From Priapulus caudatus (lineage: Eukaryota; Priapulida; Priapulimorpha; Priapulimorphida; Priapulidae), in the NCBI RefSeq assembly GCF_000485595.1, contig NW_014578420.1, positions 17,950 through 56,103 of the forward strand: a DNA stretch of 38,154 nucleotides, in the 5' to 3' direction. The position numbers and the translations under genes are program-made. The notes under the pieces are model-generated. The model ran no database searches. It was given only the letters and a program-made list of their open reading frames with translations, and had not been told where the DNA came from. This document shows positions 19,561-28,828 of the stretch, piece after piece. Within the stretch, counting starts at the first letter, position 1. The number at the start of each line of letters is the position of its first letter.

Positions 19561-19630
19561 GTTACGTCAGCAAACTAAAAAGTTTTTTTAGTTAATTTTC
19601 AAATAAATGAAAGTGTCAATGACACTGTAG

Positions 19631-20214
19631 TATGGTGGCCGAGATGGCTACGGATATTTTTATTCCAAATTCATTTCTATTTCAAATTCATTTTCATTTC
19701 AAATCCATTTTCATTNNNNNNNNNNNNNNNNNNNNNNNNNNNNNNNNNNNNNNNNNNNNNNNNNNNNNNNNNNNNNNNNNNNNNNNNNNNNNNNNNNNNN
19801 NNNNNNNNNNNNNNNNNNNNNNNNNNNNNNNNNNNNNNNNNNNNNNNNNNNNNNNNNNNNNNNNNNNNNNNNNNNNNNNNNNNNNNNNNNNNNNNNNNNN
19901 NNNNNNNNNNNNNNNNNNNNNNNNNNNNNNNNNNNNNNNNNNNNNNNNNNNNNNNNNNNNNNNNNNNNNNNNNNNNNNNNNNNNNNNNNNNNNNNNNNNN
20001 NNNNNNNNNNNNNNNNNNNNNNNNNNNNNNNNNNNNNNNNNNNNNNNNNNNNNNNNNNNNNNNNNNNNNNNNNNNNNNNNNNNNNNNNNNNNNNNNNNNN
20101 NNNNNNNNNNNNNNNNNNNNNNNNNNNNNAATGAAAATGAATTTGAAATGAAAATGAATTTGAAATAGAAATGAATTTGGAATAAAAATATCCGTAGCCA
20201 TCTCGGCCACCATA
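19631..20214. mobile_element. long inverted-repeat (foldback) element with unassembled centre
   Basis: The left arm 19631-19715 and right arm 20130-20214 are almost perfect reverse complements over about 85 bp, starting TATGGTGGCCGAGATGGC and ending in tandem AAATGAAAATGAATTTG-type units that run into the gap. A 6-bp direct repeat CTGTAG (19625-19630 and 20215-20220) flanks the arms. Apparent 170-190-codon frames across it are only gap translation. It could be a foldback transposon, or a palindrome the assembler could not cross. Confidence 0.8.
19716..20129. other. assembly gap (414 N)
   Basis: A run of undetermined bases between two inverted arms. Its true length is unknown, and nothing can be annotated inside. 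Confidence 1.
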
Positions 20215-20220
20215 CTGTAG

Positions 20221-20837
20221 CTCATCTTGGGTGTGATAGAAGAGGGAGGGGGGATATATAAAGCAAGAGTATATATATGGGAAAACTCCCATTATATAGC
20301 ATATCTCCCATTATATACTCTTGATAATGATATATATATATATGCATTTTGCATAAGTTTTGATGCGAAAATAAATGTTTCAGATCTGAGTCTGAAATCT
20401 TGACGAGAGATGGCGCTACGCCTAAATGATCGCCATTTTGGTTTTCGAATATCGCGCAAATAAAAACAATAAAATATTCCAGTCAAATTATTGTAACGAA
20501 GAATCTAAAACACAATATTACACGTATATAGGTATGATTGTAGAATTGTTAACCAGTTAGACGAAATAAACATAATAAGACGTTGTCATCTCTCCCATAG
20601 GAGTAGTAACAACTGTTTTGGAGCTAGCTTTACAGTTACACATTCATATACAATAATTTAACAAAATCGAATGAATCTAGATGGCCATTTTCATTTTTGC
20701 AAAAAAGTAGGCGTGGCTTGAAAGTAGGTCGACTGGCGTGCTCCAAAATAGGACGTTCAAATCTCGCCCATAGGAGTAACAACTGTATGCAATTTGAAAC
20801 ATGTGGGTCAAACGGTTCTTGAGTTATCGTTGACCGT
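20221..20837. other. non-coding, with small local duplications
   Basis: CTCCCATTATATA occurs twice at about 20287-20320. A CCCATAGGAGTAACAACTGT-like phrase occurs at about 20595-20617 and 20769-20788. No gene was recognised. Confidence 0.45.
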
Positions 20838-20912
20838 ATAGGTACCGGGAAACATAGGTACCTGGGGGTGGGACACATAGGTACCGGGACACATGGGTAT
20901 GACCCCCTTGTG
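20838..20912 (-). repeat. GGTACC-rich tandem repeat, right copy of an inverted pair
   Basis: Units of TAGGTACCGGGACACATGGG type; the reverse complement matches the block at 19126-19230, including the adjacent TTGTGAAC (ACAAG on the inner side). It is diverged and indel-rich relative to the left copy. Confidence 0.75.
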
Positions 20913-21419
20913 AACACCACATCTATATAGTCACTCTAGACTGACTCCACACGTACAGCGGCCATTTCCCCCCCCCCAAGGCAATTGCTACCAGAAACTG
21001 ACTATCCAGCCTGTGACTGGTTCCGTATCATGCTTCCTAGCTCTCGCATGCACTATAGCAGTGCTATGGATTTGAGGGTACCCCAATGTTTATCACCATG
21101 CGCGATGGTACAAGACCTTTTCTATCATGATGTAGACACTAACAAAACCCATTTTCTCAATCAAAATCCCTTTAAACTCTTTACTGTAAAGTCATTTAAA
21201 TGCATTTTCATCCACGACGGACATTCAGACATTTCCTTGTATGGTGGTGGCACTGGCCATGTTAGGTTTCCAGTGGTCTTCTGGATGTCGACTGCAGCAA
21301 CAACCAGGGTACATCCTCATGCATTTGAACATGTATACCAGGTAGGTACCTGTGACGTGGCAACAAATTCTACACTTGTGTGAACTTGGCTTACTACCGA
21401 AAAAATGGTTCCAAATATT
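20913..21419. other. unassigned; one 132-codon frame without known relatives
   Basis: The plus-strand frame at 20985-21383 has no motif I recognise, no clear start context and no splice evidence. It may be chance or an unrecognised exon. A C run is at 20969-20978. Confidence 0.3.
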
Positions 21420-22045
21420 CCGGTATACCGGAACGTACCCTGGTAACTATCTAATATGCCGGACCGTACCTCGCCTGCTCCAAACCGTACCCTGACTTTC
21501 AGCCGATGTCGTAATACATACCGCTTGTCGGCAGGAAACATGCCGCTTTATGCTCCCGTTCCTTGTTTCCGGTCCGTTCCCACAAAATATTCGTAACCCA
21601 TACCCTGTTGGTGTTACGTTTCACCTCCCGACCCTTTCTACAAGTGTCAGCGAGTCTATACGTTTCCAACCCATTAAGATAATCATACAAATTTTCCTGT
21701 TCCACCTCAACACTTGGAGCCATCTTTCAAAAATCTCGCGCAAAAATTCGCAAAAATGTCGTAAACATTGCGAAAGGAAAACGCATTCCCGATCATCGCT
21801 ATATTATCAAAAGGATTGTGCGCATCAGTGTATAATGTGTATATAGGTCGAAATTGCTTCTTGGTTTCACAGTTTCATACTCCAATCCAACTTTATAAAG
21901 ATATCATACAGGTCTGTATGTATATTTCAAATTTTGCAACATCAGTAGTGGGCGGAACAGGGACAGTCAGGGTACGGTAGAGAGTAAGCGAGGTACGGTC
22001 CGGCATATCAGATAGTTACCAGTGTAAGTTCCGGCAGTACCCTGG
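21420..22045. mobile_element. MITE-like element with ~75-bp inverted repeats, 626 bp
   Basis: The left arm 21420-21497 and the reverse complement of 21965-22045 share CCGGAAC, CTGGTAACTATCT, ATGCCGGACCGTACCTCGC and ACCGTACCCTGAC in the same order, at high identity. No transposase frame lies between the arms. A target duplication could not be identified, so the ends are accurate only to a few bases. Confidence 0.75.
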
Positions 22046-22291
22046 GGGACATAGACCCTATCAGCACCAGTAATGGACCACACTGCATCCACTACATAGA
22101 TTGATAATGCATGCATAGACCATTGTTATCAGTTGCATTACTACCAGCGTTCAATCTGAGTTTATCACCCCGGCTTAGTTTAGCACATTTGCGAAAATGA
22201 GGGCCAGGGTCACAAACTAGGATTGAGCAACTACTAGTTACACGAAATTCAAAGAATTATCTAATATTTTTCAAGGCAACATTTTTATTAA
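22046..22291. other. non-coding, nothing recognised
   Basis: Short unique-looking stretch between the inverted-repeat element and the tandem duplication. The 16-base phrase GGGACATAGACCCTA(T/A) at about 22046 recurs near 36578, possibly a shared repeat fragment. Confidence 0.4.
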
Positions 22292-22741
22292 ACAAGCGCC
22301 TCAGAGCGACAGCGCTCATCTCACGTCTACTGCGGTGACTCTGTGGTGGAGTGGTGGGATTCTAGTAAACCCTGTTAGTCCCAAATGTGTTCATATACGC
22401 GCCGAAACTGTGGAAGGCACAGGGATGGTATCAGGAACCTTCTCGAAGGAATGTTCGTTGGGATAGTTATGAAAGTTGCCACGAGATGGCGCGTACGTTT
22501 AAGTGTCTTAAGATTAACAAGTGTCGCGGAGCGACAGCGCTCGTTTAACGTCTACTGCGGTGACTCTGTGGTGGAGTGGTGGGATTCTAGTAAACCCTGT
22601 TAGTCCCAAATGTGTTCACATACGCGCCGAAACAGTGGAAGGCACAGGGATGGTATCAGGAACCTTCTCAAAGGAGTTTGTTGGGATCGTTTTGAAAGTT
22701 GCCACGAGATGGCGCATACGTTTAAGCGTCTCAAGATTAAA
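22292..22741 (+). repeat. 226-bp tandem duplication (two copies)
   Basis: The copies at about 22292-22517 and 22518-22741 are highly similar. Each contains GAGCGACAGCGCTC, CTGCGGTGACTCTGTGGTGG, CCTGTTAGTCCCAAATGTGT, GGCACAGGGATGGTATCAGG and GTTGCCACGAGATGGCGC. Differences are scattered substitutions plus small indels. The frames in it are not supported as genes. Confidence 0.9.
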
Positions 22742-23232
22742 GATGGAAGCTCCCATCGTACGTAGTAGCCACAACTATTTTCAAGACAGAATAGGTAAGC
22801 ACTCATCCATTTACCTACGCAAGCCTACAGGCTGAAATAGAGAGCTGCCACCTATAACTAATTAACGCAGGCAAAAACTACACAGTACTATCACCAACAC
22901 ATGCACTGGCAGTGGCCACTGGCAGTGGCATAAGTTACATGTAACACACTGACTGTACAGAATGCCATAGAAATTATATGATTTAAGGAGCATAAACCTT
23001 CTTCAACCAAATTCAGCTTTTGAAATTTCACTGTGACATTGTAGCCTCATAAATCCAGGCATGTATAGATTCTACTAGCAAACCCGGCAGTCAAATTCTT
23101 TCTAACAGTAAACAAATCCATGTTTAACCCTCCTCTTGAGGGTCAAAAGGTTATCCGACACTTACTCTTCGCATGTCAGCAGAAAGTACATTTCATGGTC
23201 CTTTCAATAAAGCCATAAAAATGCCAGTTCAC
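22742..23232. other. non-coding, nothing recognised
   Basis: Mixed-composition DNA containing a small CTGGCAGTGGCCA duplication at about 22905-22930. No 3' LTR for the neighbouring retrotransposon was found here. Confidence 0.45.
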
Positions 23233-23618
23233 TGCTGAAACAAAAAAGTTTTACAATCGCTCCGTCAGACCATGTCCTAAGAAAAAGTCTAAAATCTGAC
23301 CTTTCCCCAAATGCCCTTTGACCTCCAATTTCGCACTTGTGATGGGTTTCCTGCCCATCACACTATACAGCGAATATTAAGAGCATAGGTCGAGCCGTTC
23401 AGATTTGTGCCGCCATTCCGTATTTCCTCCTATACCTTAAGTTAAAGGGGAAATATTCCCCCTCCGTTTACACATCTTAACCTTTGACCCTTGACCCCCA
23501 AATTGGTCATTCCGAGTCCTTTTCACGATCCCCCCCCCAACGTCCCGAATATCGTGACCGTATGTCGAGCGGTTAAGATTTGTGCCCAACTGTTGACGCA
23601 CGCACGCACGCACGCACG
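23233..23618. repeat. unnamed ~0.4-kb interspersed repeat, copy A
   Basis: It begins GCTGAAACAAAAAAGTTTT, contains CAATCGCTCCGTCAGACCAT, CGAATATCGTGACCGTA and AAGATTTGTGCCCAACTGTT, and ends in an ACGC tandem run. Copy B (28829-29220) has the same landmarks in the same order and orientation, diverged by substitutions and indels. Copy A stops about 9 bases from the stop codon of the retrotransposon pol remnant, where an LTR would be expected. It may be a SINE-like or other short element; I cannot name the family. Confidence 0.8.
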
Positions 23619-23626
23619 TTATATTT

Positions 23627-24142
23627 TCAACAATAACGGGCTGGCTTTTGACTGACACGTCCAGAACGTGTTCGATATACTTCTGTTTCATTACCCGCTG
23701 TGTGATCTGGCACCTTGTCTTGCTCCCTTCGTTCTGTACTCTCTGTTTTATTTGGTTCTGCCAGGAAAGGCATCTGCGGGATGTCCCTCAAATGTACTCT
23801 ATTCCTCCTAAGTTGGGTGCCATTTGGTGTGGTGACAACATAAGACCGTGCCTGGGGTTCGTCACACACTTTAGTTATCTGTGCTGGAATCCATGTGTGG
23901 GATTCTTTGTCTAGAAATCGAACGTTTTGTCCTATGAGGAGTGGTCGGAGTTCTTGCTTGTTTCCAGCTGCATCATAACTCCTACTCATTCGTTCCCTAC
24001 GTTGCTCCAGGAGTTCCTGGTTCCGTTGTCCATTGTACGTTGTGTTGGAATCTAGGTTAGCTGAGTCGTGTTCGGACCTGCCGACCAAACAACATTTCGG
24101 CTAGGGAGGGGAAATGGGCGTCTACTGGAGTGCTTCTCAGAT
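23627..24142 (-). pseudogene. gypsy pol C-terminal tail (remnant)
   Basis: This is the end of the polyprotein after the integrase core, including the post-integrase segment with LLIGQNVRFLDKESHTWIP (a common integrase C-terminal fold) and ending RTRSGRVSQKPARYC before a stop at 23627. Between 24143 and about 24088 the frame is interrupted by stops and compensating shifts. It is degenerate. Confidence 0.85.
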
Positions 24143-25141
24143 TCAGTAGAGCAGCTGCTGAGCTTTCTCCTGTTGCCTGTCTTTCTTATGATTCCTTTTT
24201 ACTGTTTGGACCATTCTCTCCACCAGACCATTCGACTGGGGGTATCGTGGTGAGGAAGTAGTGTGCGTTATTCCCCATTCTTTGCACATCTGCTGAAACG
24301 CTGCACTAACAAACTGTGGGCCATTGTTTGACATCACCTCTGTGGGAGATCCCAGAAGGCTGAATATTCCAGTTATTGCATTAGCCACACTTGAGCTGGT
24401 CGTCGAAGCCAATCGGTGTACAACTGGAAATTTTGAATGGTAATCCACCATTATAAGGTATTGTACCCTGTCCAACTCAAACAGATCCATACCAATTTTG
24501 GTCCATAGCGTAATGGGGATTTCATGAGGGATAAGTGGTTCCCTTCTCTGATGAGGCATGTGCTCTTGGCACTGTTTGCATTTCCTGACAAGTTCATCAA
24601 TGTTACGATTGATGTTTGGCCAGTAAACAGACTGGCGTGCCAGAAGTCTCATCTTCTCGATGATTGGATGCCCACTATGCAGTTGCTGCAGAATGTCCGT
24701 TCTCATGGATTGAGGCACAATCACTTGTCTGCCCTTGAAGATAACCCCATTTGACATGCCTAGTTTATCACGAAACGGCCGGTACGGGCGTAATTCGTTC
24801 GGCAGCTCCTGAATGATTGCGGGCCAACCAGTGTGGGTAAATTCTTTCACTTTCTGCAGAACAGGATCTTGGGTGGTCTCTTTCTGTAGAGCTTGTTGCT
24901 TGAGGTTCCCAAAATGGAGTAAATCAATGCCCAACATGTCCTCAACTTCATCCAGTAGTACACACTCTACATGGACATCAAGTGACACATTTTCTGTGCG
25001 CAGTGGATTAGGCAATCTGCTGAGCGTATCAGAAATGATTATCTCTGTTCCTGGGTGGTGTTCAATGGTGAAGTTGTACCCTTGGATCTTTACGAGAAGC
25101 CTTTGTTGTCGGGCGGGGCACTCGTGAGTGGCTTGGCGCAT
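24143..25141 (-). pseudogene. gypsy integrase and RNase H/integrase linker (remnant)
   Basis: An open stretch of 332 codons. The early part is the end of the RNase H/connection region (YNFTIEHHPGTEIIISD). Then comes an HHCC zinc finger with HSGH and CKQC, followed by the catalytic core with the first Asp in MDLFEL and KFPVV. The second catalytic motif, normally SDNGPQF, reads SNNGPQF, so the Asp is replaced by Asn. The Glu-bearing NGLVER motif is present. Retroviral-type integrases need all three acidic residues, so this core should be inactive. Confidence 0.92.
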
Positions 25142-25290
25142 ATTGTCACAAGGGGTTTGTGGTCAGTCAACACCTTGAAGTCTCTTCCAAATAGGTAAGT
25201 ATGGAATCTAGTAATCCCGAAGACGAGTCCCAGCGTCTCCCTCTCAACATTGGAGTATTGAGCTTGGCAAGGCGAGACTTTTTGAGGCAT
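25090..25290 (-). pseudogene. gypsy RNase H fragment in a shifted frame
   Basis: It contains NVERETLGLVFGITRFHTYL and KVLTDHKPL, the Glu and Asp segments of the gypsy RNase H domain. It is out of frame with both the preceding reverse transcriptase/RNase H piece (25244-25702) and the following integrase piece, so frameshifts lie at about 25250-25290 and 25095-25135. Confidence 0.88.
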
Positions 25291-25702
25291 ATGCCACAGG
25301 CTTTCCTTGCTGTGATAGGCATGCTCCTAACCCTTTCGATGAGGCGTCTACCTCAAGGGTGACAGGTGTCTCAGGATCATGATACTTCAGCGAGCTGTCC
25401 TGCTGAAATGCTTTCCTTAGTTGGCAGTATGCTTCCTGGTGGTCTTCTTGCCACAGGAACGGAACATCTTTCTTTAATAAATCTTGCAAGATAGCGACCT
25501 GATCTGCATAATTAGGGATGTAGGGAGACAAAAAGTTCATCATACCCAGAAACCTCTGGAGATCCTCCTTGTCCTGTGGGGTAGGCATTGCGTGGATGTC
25601 TTCGACCTTGCAGGGATCTGGACTGATTCCAGCTTCCGAGTAGATCGGTCCGAAGAAATTGATCGATTTTGTTTTCACCATGCATTTGCTGCTGTTGAAC
25701 AC
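25244..25702 (-). pseudogene. gypsy reverse transcriptase thumb and RNase H start
   Basis: It carries NFFGPIYSEAGISPDP, LQRFLGMMNFLSPYIPNY and LEVDASSKGLGACLSQ. The first two are the C-terminal half of gypsy reverse transcriptase and the last begins RNase H. It is frameshifted relative to the catalytic segment at 25702-26067. Confidence 0.9.
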
Positions 25703-26067
25703 TAGCCCTCCTTTGCTGCTGTCTCAAACAGTTTCAATAGGTTGCGGTCATGCTCTGCTTCTGTACTACCCATCACGACGACATCATCTGCGATGCACAC
25801 ACAACCCGGGACTTGCCCTATTATATTATCCATTCTTTGTTGGAAGACATCCTGGCTTGTGGAAAGCCCAAAGGGTAGATGCAGAAAACAGTATCTGCCG
25901 AATGGAGAACAAAATGTGGTCAGTTCTTGCGAGTCCTCACTAAGATGCACGGACCAATAGCCTGACTTGGCGTCTAGCTTGGTGAAATACTTCCCGTTTG
26001 TGAACTCTGGGTTAACTTCTTCCAGTGTCTGGATCTTGTGGGGGCATCGCTTGAGATTCTCATTCAA
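25702..26067 (-). pseudogene. gypsy reverse transcriptase palm segment
   Basis: It includes FTKLDAKSGYW, TTFCSPFGRYCFLHLPFGL and the catalytic loop CIADDVVV (the YxDD-equivalent motif, IADD here). The Asp pair is retained. The upstream part of the domain is separated from it by a nonsense codon and a 7-base insertion-like shift between about 26143 and 26070. Confidence 0.92.
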
Positions 26068-26140
26068 ACGCTTTGGGTCTAGGCATACCCGAATGGATCC
26101 ATCTATGATCTTTCTTGATCGCTGTTGTGATGGAACTGCA

Positions 26141-26752
26141 CTAGTCAGCGTGATGTTTGACCTTACGAATCACTCCTTGGTCCTCCATCTTATCGAGCTC
26201 TGCTCTTAGCTTGTCCTTAATGTGTATGCTGCACTTCCGGGGAGCATCGATGTGTGGCGTGGCATCTTTCTTCAATAGAAGATTGGCCGGTTCCTTGAAA
26301 TCACCTATTCGGTCGAACTGTTGTGGCCACCGTTCCACGAGAACCTTAACTGTCTGAATGCTTTGGACCTGGTCATGTATGTATTCTAGCGGCTTGTCAT
26401 CCTTCGTCACTGTATGGATGGTGACAACACTCAGAGCCTTGCTGCCTGGTAGGCCTAGGATCGCAGGTCCAGCTACCTCAACTACAAAGAACTCCTGTTT
26501 AGTCCATGTGGAGTCTTTGTATAGGCACATGAGATCAATGGAACCGATGCAAGGGATGTTGGATACATTGTACGCAGTAAGCTGTACTTGTCGTGGTCTC
26601 ACAATAGAGCGCCATTGTCCCTTGGGGTACATTTCATGTATGATACGGAGGGGGAGTGTGTTGCCACCTGCCCCAGTATCTACTTTTACTTGCAGGCGAT
26701 GTTTTCCAACCTTGGATGGACAGGTGATGCTCAGAACTGTGAAGGCTTCCTC
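26141..26752 (-). pseudogene. gypsy aspartic protease and reverse transcriptase N-terminus
   Basis: The protease active site KVDTGAGGN is at about 26660-26686 (DTGA codons 26669-26680), followed by the flap region and ILGLPGSKAL, a retropepsin hallmark. The reverse transcriptase fingers start afterwards. The frame ends at a TAG (26141-26143) where the family has a Trp codon. The open frame overlaps the end of gag by 22 bases and lies in the -1 frame relative to gag, the usual gag-pol arrangement. No canonical slippery heptamer is evident in the overlap. Confidence 0.9.
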
Positions 26753-27615
26753 TCACCTGCCTTTGTGTCCATGCTCGAAATCAATATGAAGCTAAACATT
26801 TGAGAGAAGCCCTCCTCCCCGTGGTCCGCAAGTAATTGGCCCTCTTCTACAGGCAGGGTATCCACTTTCTCTTGTCTCGGTCTACGCCTCCAGGAGGGGA
26901 TAGGAGTTCTATCCGACTTCGATCTGCAGCACTTGGCCCAATGCCCCCTTTTTCCACAGCGCTTGCAGGTATCATGATATGCAGGGCACTGTCTGGAAGG
27001 ATGGTGCAGTCTGCAGAAACCGCATTGCTTGCAATCACTTGTCCTCGGTCTCCCTCCCTTGTTTGGCCCCAGTGGGTTCCTATGGATTGCGTCGATATTC
27101 GACACTCGTGAGAGGTCTGCCAGACACTGTTTCCCAGCAGCAATAGCTTCATACTGCCTGCCTAGGGTAACCACGTCTGTAAGGGCATAGCCCGCCGGTT
27201 TCTGCAACAACTCGCGCTGCATGCCATCATAATGTGTGGATGCAATCACGAGTTCTACTATGCGTTCATTGAGCTCCTCTTTAGAAAAATCACACTGGCG
27301 GCTTTTGTCCCTGCAACCCGTTACAAACACATCGATTGTCTCTTCAGGGTGCTGCCTGTACTTCATGAACTCAAGGCGATGGATGCGGAAATTGATGTCG
27401 ACTCTCAACTGCTTGTCAAAGTACTTCCAAATCATTTCCGGATCGTTTTGGTCTGTTTCACTAAGACCTGATGCATTGAGGCGTCTCAAACCCTCTGTCC
27501 CTAGAGCAATCTTTATCTTCGTTGCTTTCTTTACCTCATTTGTAATGTCTAAGTCTTTTAAACACAGCTCCATACGCTGTCTAAAAAGAGAGAACCCACT
27601 TGCCAGGTCTGGCAT
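26731..27615 (-). CDS. gypsy Gag (capsid and nucleocapsid), intact frame
   Basis: A 294-residue frame from Met 27615 to TGA 26731. The N-terminal two-thirds is an alpha-helical capsid-like region (FRIHRLEFMKYRQHPEETI is the conserved Ty3/gypsy gag core). The C-terminal part has a Cys/His cluster and a classical zinc knuckle CKRCGKRGHWAKCC (Cx2Cx4Hx4C), which binds RNA. Its function is to assemble the particle for the element's RNA. It is the only gene of the element still open throughout. Confidence 0.88.
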   Translation of the reverse strand: MPDLASGFSLFRQRMELCLKDLDITNEVKKATKIKIALGTEGLRRLNASGLSETDQNDPEMIWKYFDKQLRVDINFRIHRLEFMKYRQHPEETIDVFVTGCRDKSRQCDFSKEELNERIVELVIASTHYDGMQRELLQKPAGYALTDVVTLGRQYEAIAAGKQCLADLSRVSNIDAIHRNPLGPNKGGRPRTSDCKQCGFCRLHHPSRQCPAYHDTCKRCGKRGHWAKCCRSKSDRTPIPSWRRRPRQEKVDTLPVEEGQLLADHGEEGFSQMFSFILISSMDTKAGERKPSQF

Positions 27616-27618
27616 CTA

Positions 27619-27644
27619 CCAACTCATTTCTGGTAGGAGCGCCA
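27619..27644 (-). promoter_or_regulatory. putative primer-binding region after the 5' LTR
   Basis: On the minus strand the bases directly after the LTR read TGGCGCTCCTACCAGAAATG. TGG is the usual start of a primer-binding site, complementary to a tRNA CCA end. The priming tRNA was not identified. Confidence 0.5.
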
Positions 27645-28141
27645 TGTTACGACTATCCTCGATTCTCAACTTAAGTAAACAAATGATCTTCCTAGAGACT
27701 GATGAAAATATCCAACGGTCTCAACACTAAATCCAAACAGTCGTCTCAGTAGTGTTACCGCACCGCAGCCTGACTCAAAGATACGCGATTGCCAATATAT
27801 GCTCTGTGTGAGATACAACACTGTACGTCTGCACCTATCACATGCAGGTACATTACAATTCCATCCAGAATCGCGAACACCAGTCAATATGCATCCTATC
27901 TATACCGTGTGTCATTAATGCACGCATGGACCTACAGCATATTAGCATACAACATACACTTCGCTTGATTCGGTCTATACCCGTCGAGTCTATTTATAGA
28001 CCTGCCTATTCGCGGGATTGATACAATCTTCAGCGTGCTGCTTGGATATATAAAAACTCTAACACACATACTAAACCGGGACCGCTCGTTTTACTGGCTA
28101 TGGTATTCTGATGCTACAAGTACAGGCTATATATATTAACA
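27645..28141 (-). mobile_element. 5' LTR of the gypsy element, 497 bp
   Basis: It starts TGTTAATATATATAG on the minus strand (28141) and ends GTCGTAACA (27645), so it has TGTT...AACA termini. It lies directly before the putative primer-binding region and 29 bases before the gag Met. An internal TATAAATAG box lies at about 27990-28000 on the minus strand. A second LTR to compare it with is not present in the window, so the boundaries rest on termini and position only. Confidence 0.7.
27989..28001 (-). promoter_or_regulatory. TATA box in the LTR
   Basis: GGTCTATAAATAGAC on the minus strand, about 350 bases upstream of the LTR end, as expected for the LTR-driven transcript start. Another TATATA stretch lies near 28050. 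Confidence 0.5.
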
Positions 28142-28692
28142 ATACCGTTCTTCTTTAACTCTTTATGTGTCTATAGTCTTTGGCTGCGCTGGCCTCGTTT
28201 TCTCCTCCGCATTGGCATATGATGACACTTGCTTTTCCAGATGTCTTAGATGCGTCCTTTTGTCTAGAGCGCAAGCGAATACGACAGCCTTTTCTTCTAT
28301 CACTCGTTGCAGTCTTAGAACTCGAGGCCTTGTGCGCGTCGGCTTATTGCCATGAAGGCACCGCACTTGCAGTTTTCTTAACAGTCTTAACAGCCGTGGT
28401 CTTCTTCACCAACTTGCTATTTGATCTCTCCGCTCTCTGTGTCCTTCCTGCTTTAGCGGCCAAGTTGCGCGTGATCTCCCACCTTTTTCATTGTCGTTCG
28501 CCTGCCGTGGAATGTAGGCTGTAGCCTGTACTCTGTAGTGACTCTCATCTCGTCTAATTCAGTCTCTCGTATGCTGCAAGCTAGCCAGATATTTCATCGT
28601 CCATTCTATCACGAGGCTGCATGATCCCAATGACCAAAGAATGATGGAGACTTTGACTGTACAGTGGATTCGTAAACCAAACCGCTGCCACC
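28142..28692 (-). mobile_element. remnant of a second LTR retroelement (leader and gag-like)
   Basis: On the minus strand this begins TGGTGGCAGCGGTTTGG at 28692, a sequence that looks like a primer-binding site, immediately following ...CCACAACA, a possible LTR end. Downstream are short Lys/Ala- and Glu-rich frames (for example VLRLQRVIEEKAVVFACALD at about 28245-28305), reminiscent of a charged gag N-terminus. The frames are broken. The neighbouring gypsy element appears to have inserted into it. Confidence 0.4.
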
Positions 28693-28828
28693 ATGTTGTG
28701 GTATCTCATCACCAGTAAACTGCGAACACTGATTATGATTTGGTAGCCCATCTTTCAAGTCATTTATTTCTCATATCACTCCACCGCCGCAGCCTCATCA
28801 CCTATCTATATAGTACTACCACAGTCAC
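28693..28828 (-). mobile_element. possible LTR fragment of the second element
   Basis: The plus-strand start TGTTGTGGTATCTC would be the complement of an LTR 3' end (GAGATACCACAACA). The fragment is cut off at about 28828 where repeat copy B begins. No paired LTR was found. Confidence 0.35.

Larger units (their letters stand above)
23627..28141 (-). mobile_element. decayed Ty3/gypsy LTR retrotransposon, 3' LTR missing
   Basis: On the minus strand the order is 5' LTR (27645-28141), a putative primer-binding region, gag (26731-27615) and pol (protease, reverse transcriptase, RNase H, integrase) down to 23627. Integrase after RNase H places it in Ty3/gypsy, not copia. Pol is broken by a nonsense codon and several frameshifts, and one integrase catalytic residue is changed, so it cannot be autonomous. 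No 3' LTR follows pol; an unrelated repeat starts there instead. Confidence 0.93.

Noticed and set aside
19632-20292. Frames of 178-193 codons across the gap
   Set aside because: Almost all residues are undetermined; they only reflect the absence of stop codons in N sequence.
23560-23620. CRISPR-like or other spaced repeat array (ACGC run)
   Set aside because: A plain 4-base microsatellite with no spacers; the organism is an animal.
23648-27730. Plus-strand frames along the retrotransposon
   Set aside because: Antisense shadows of gag and pol.
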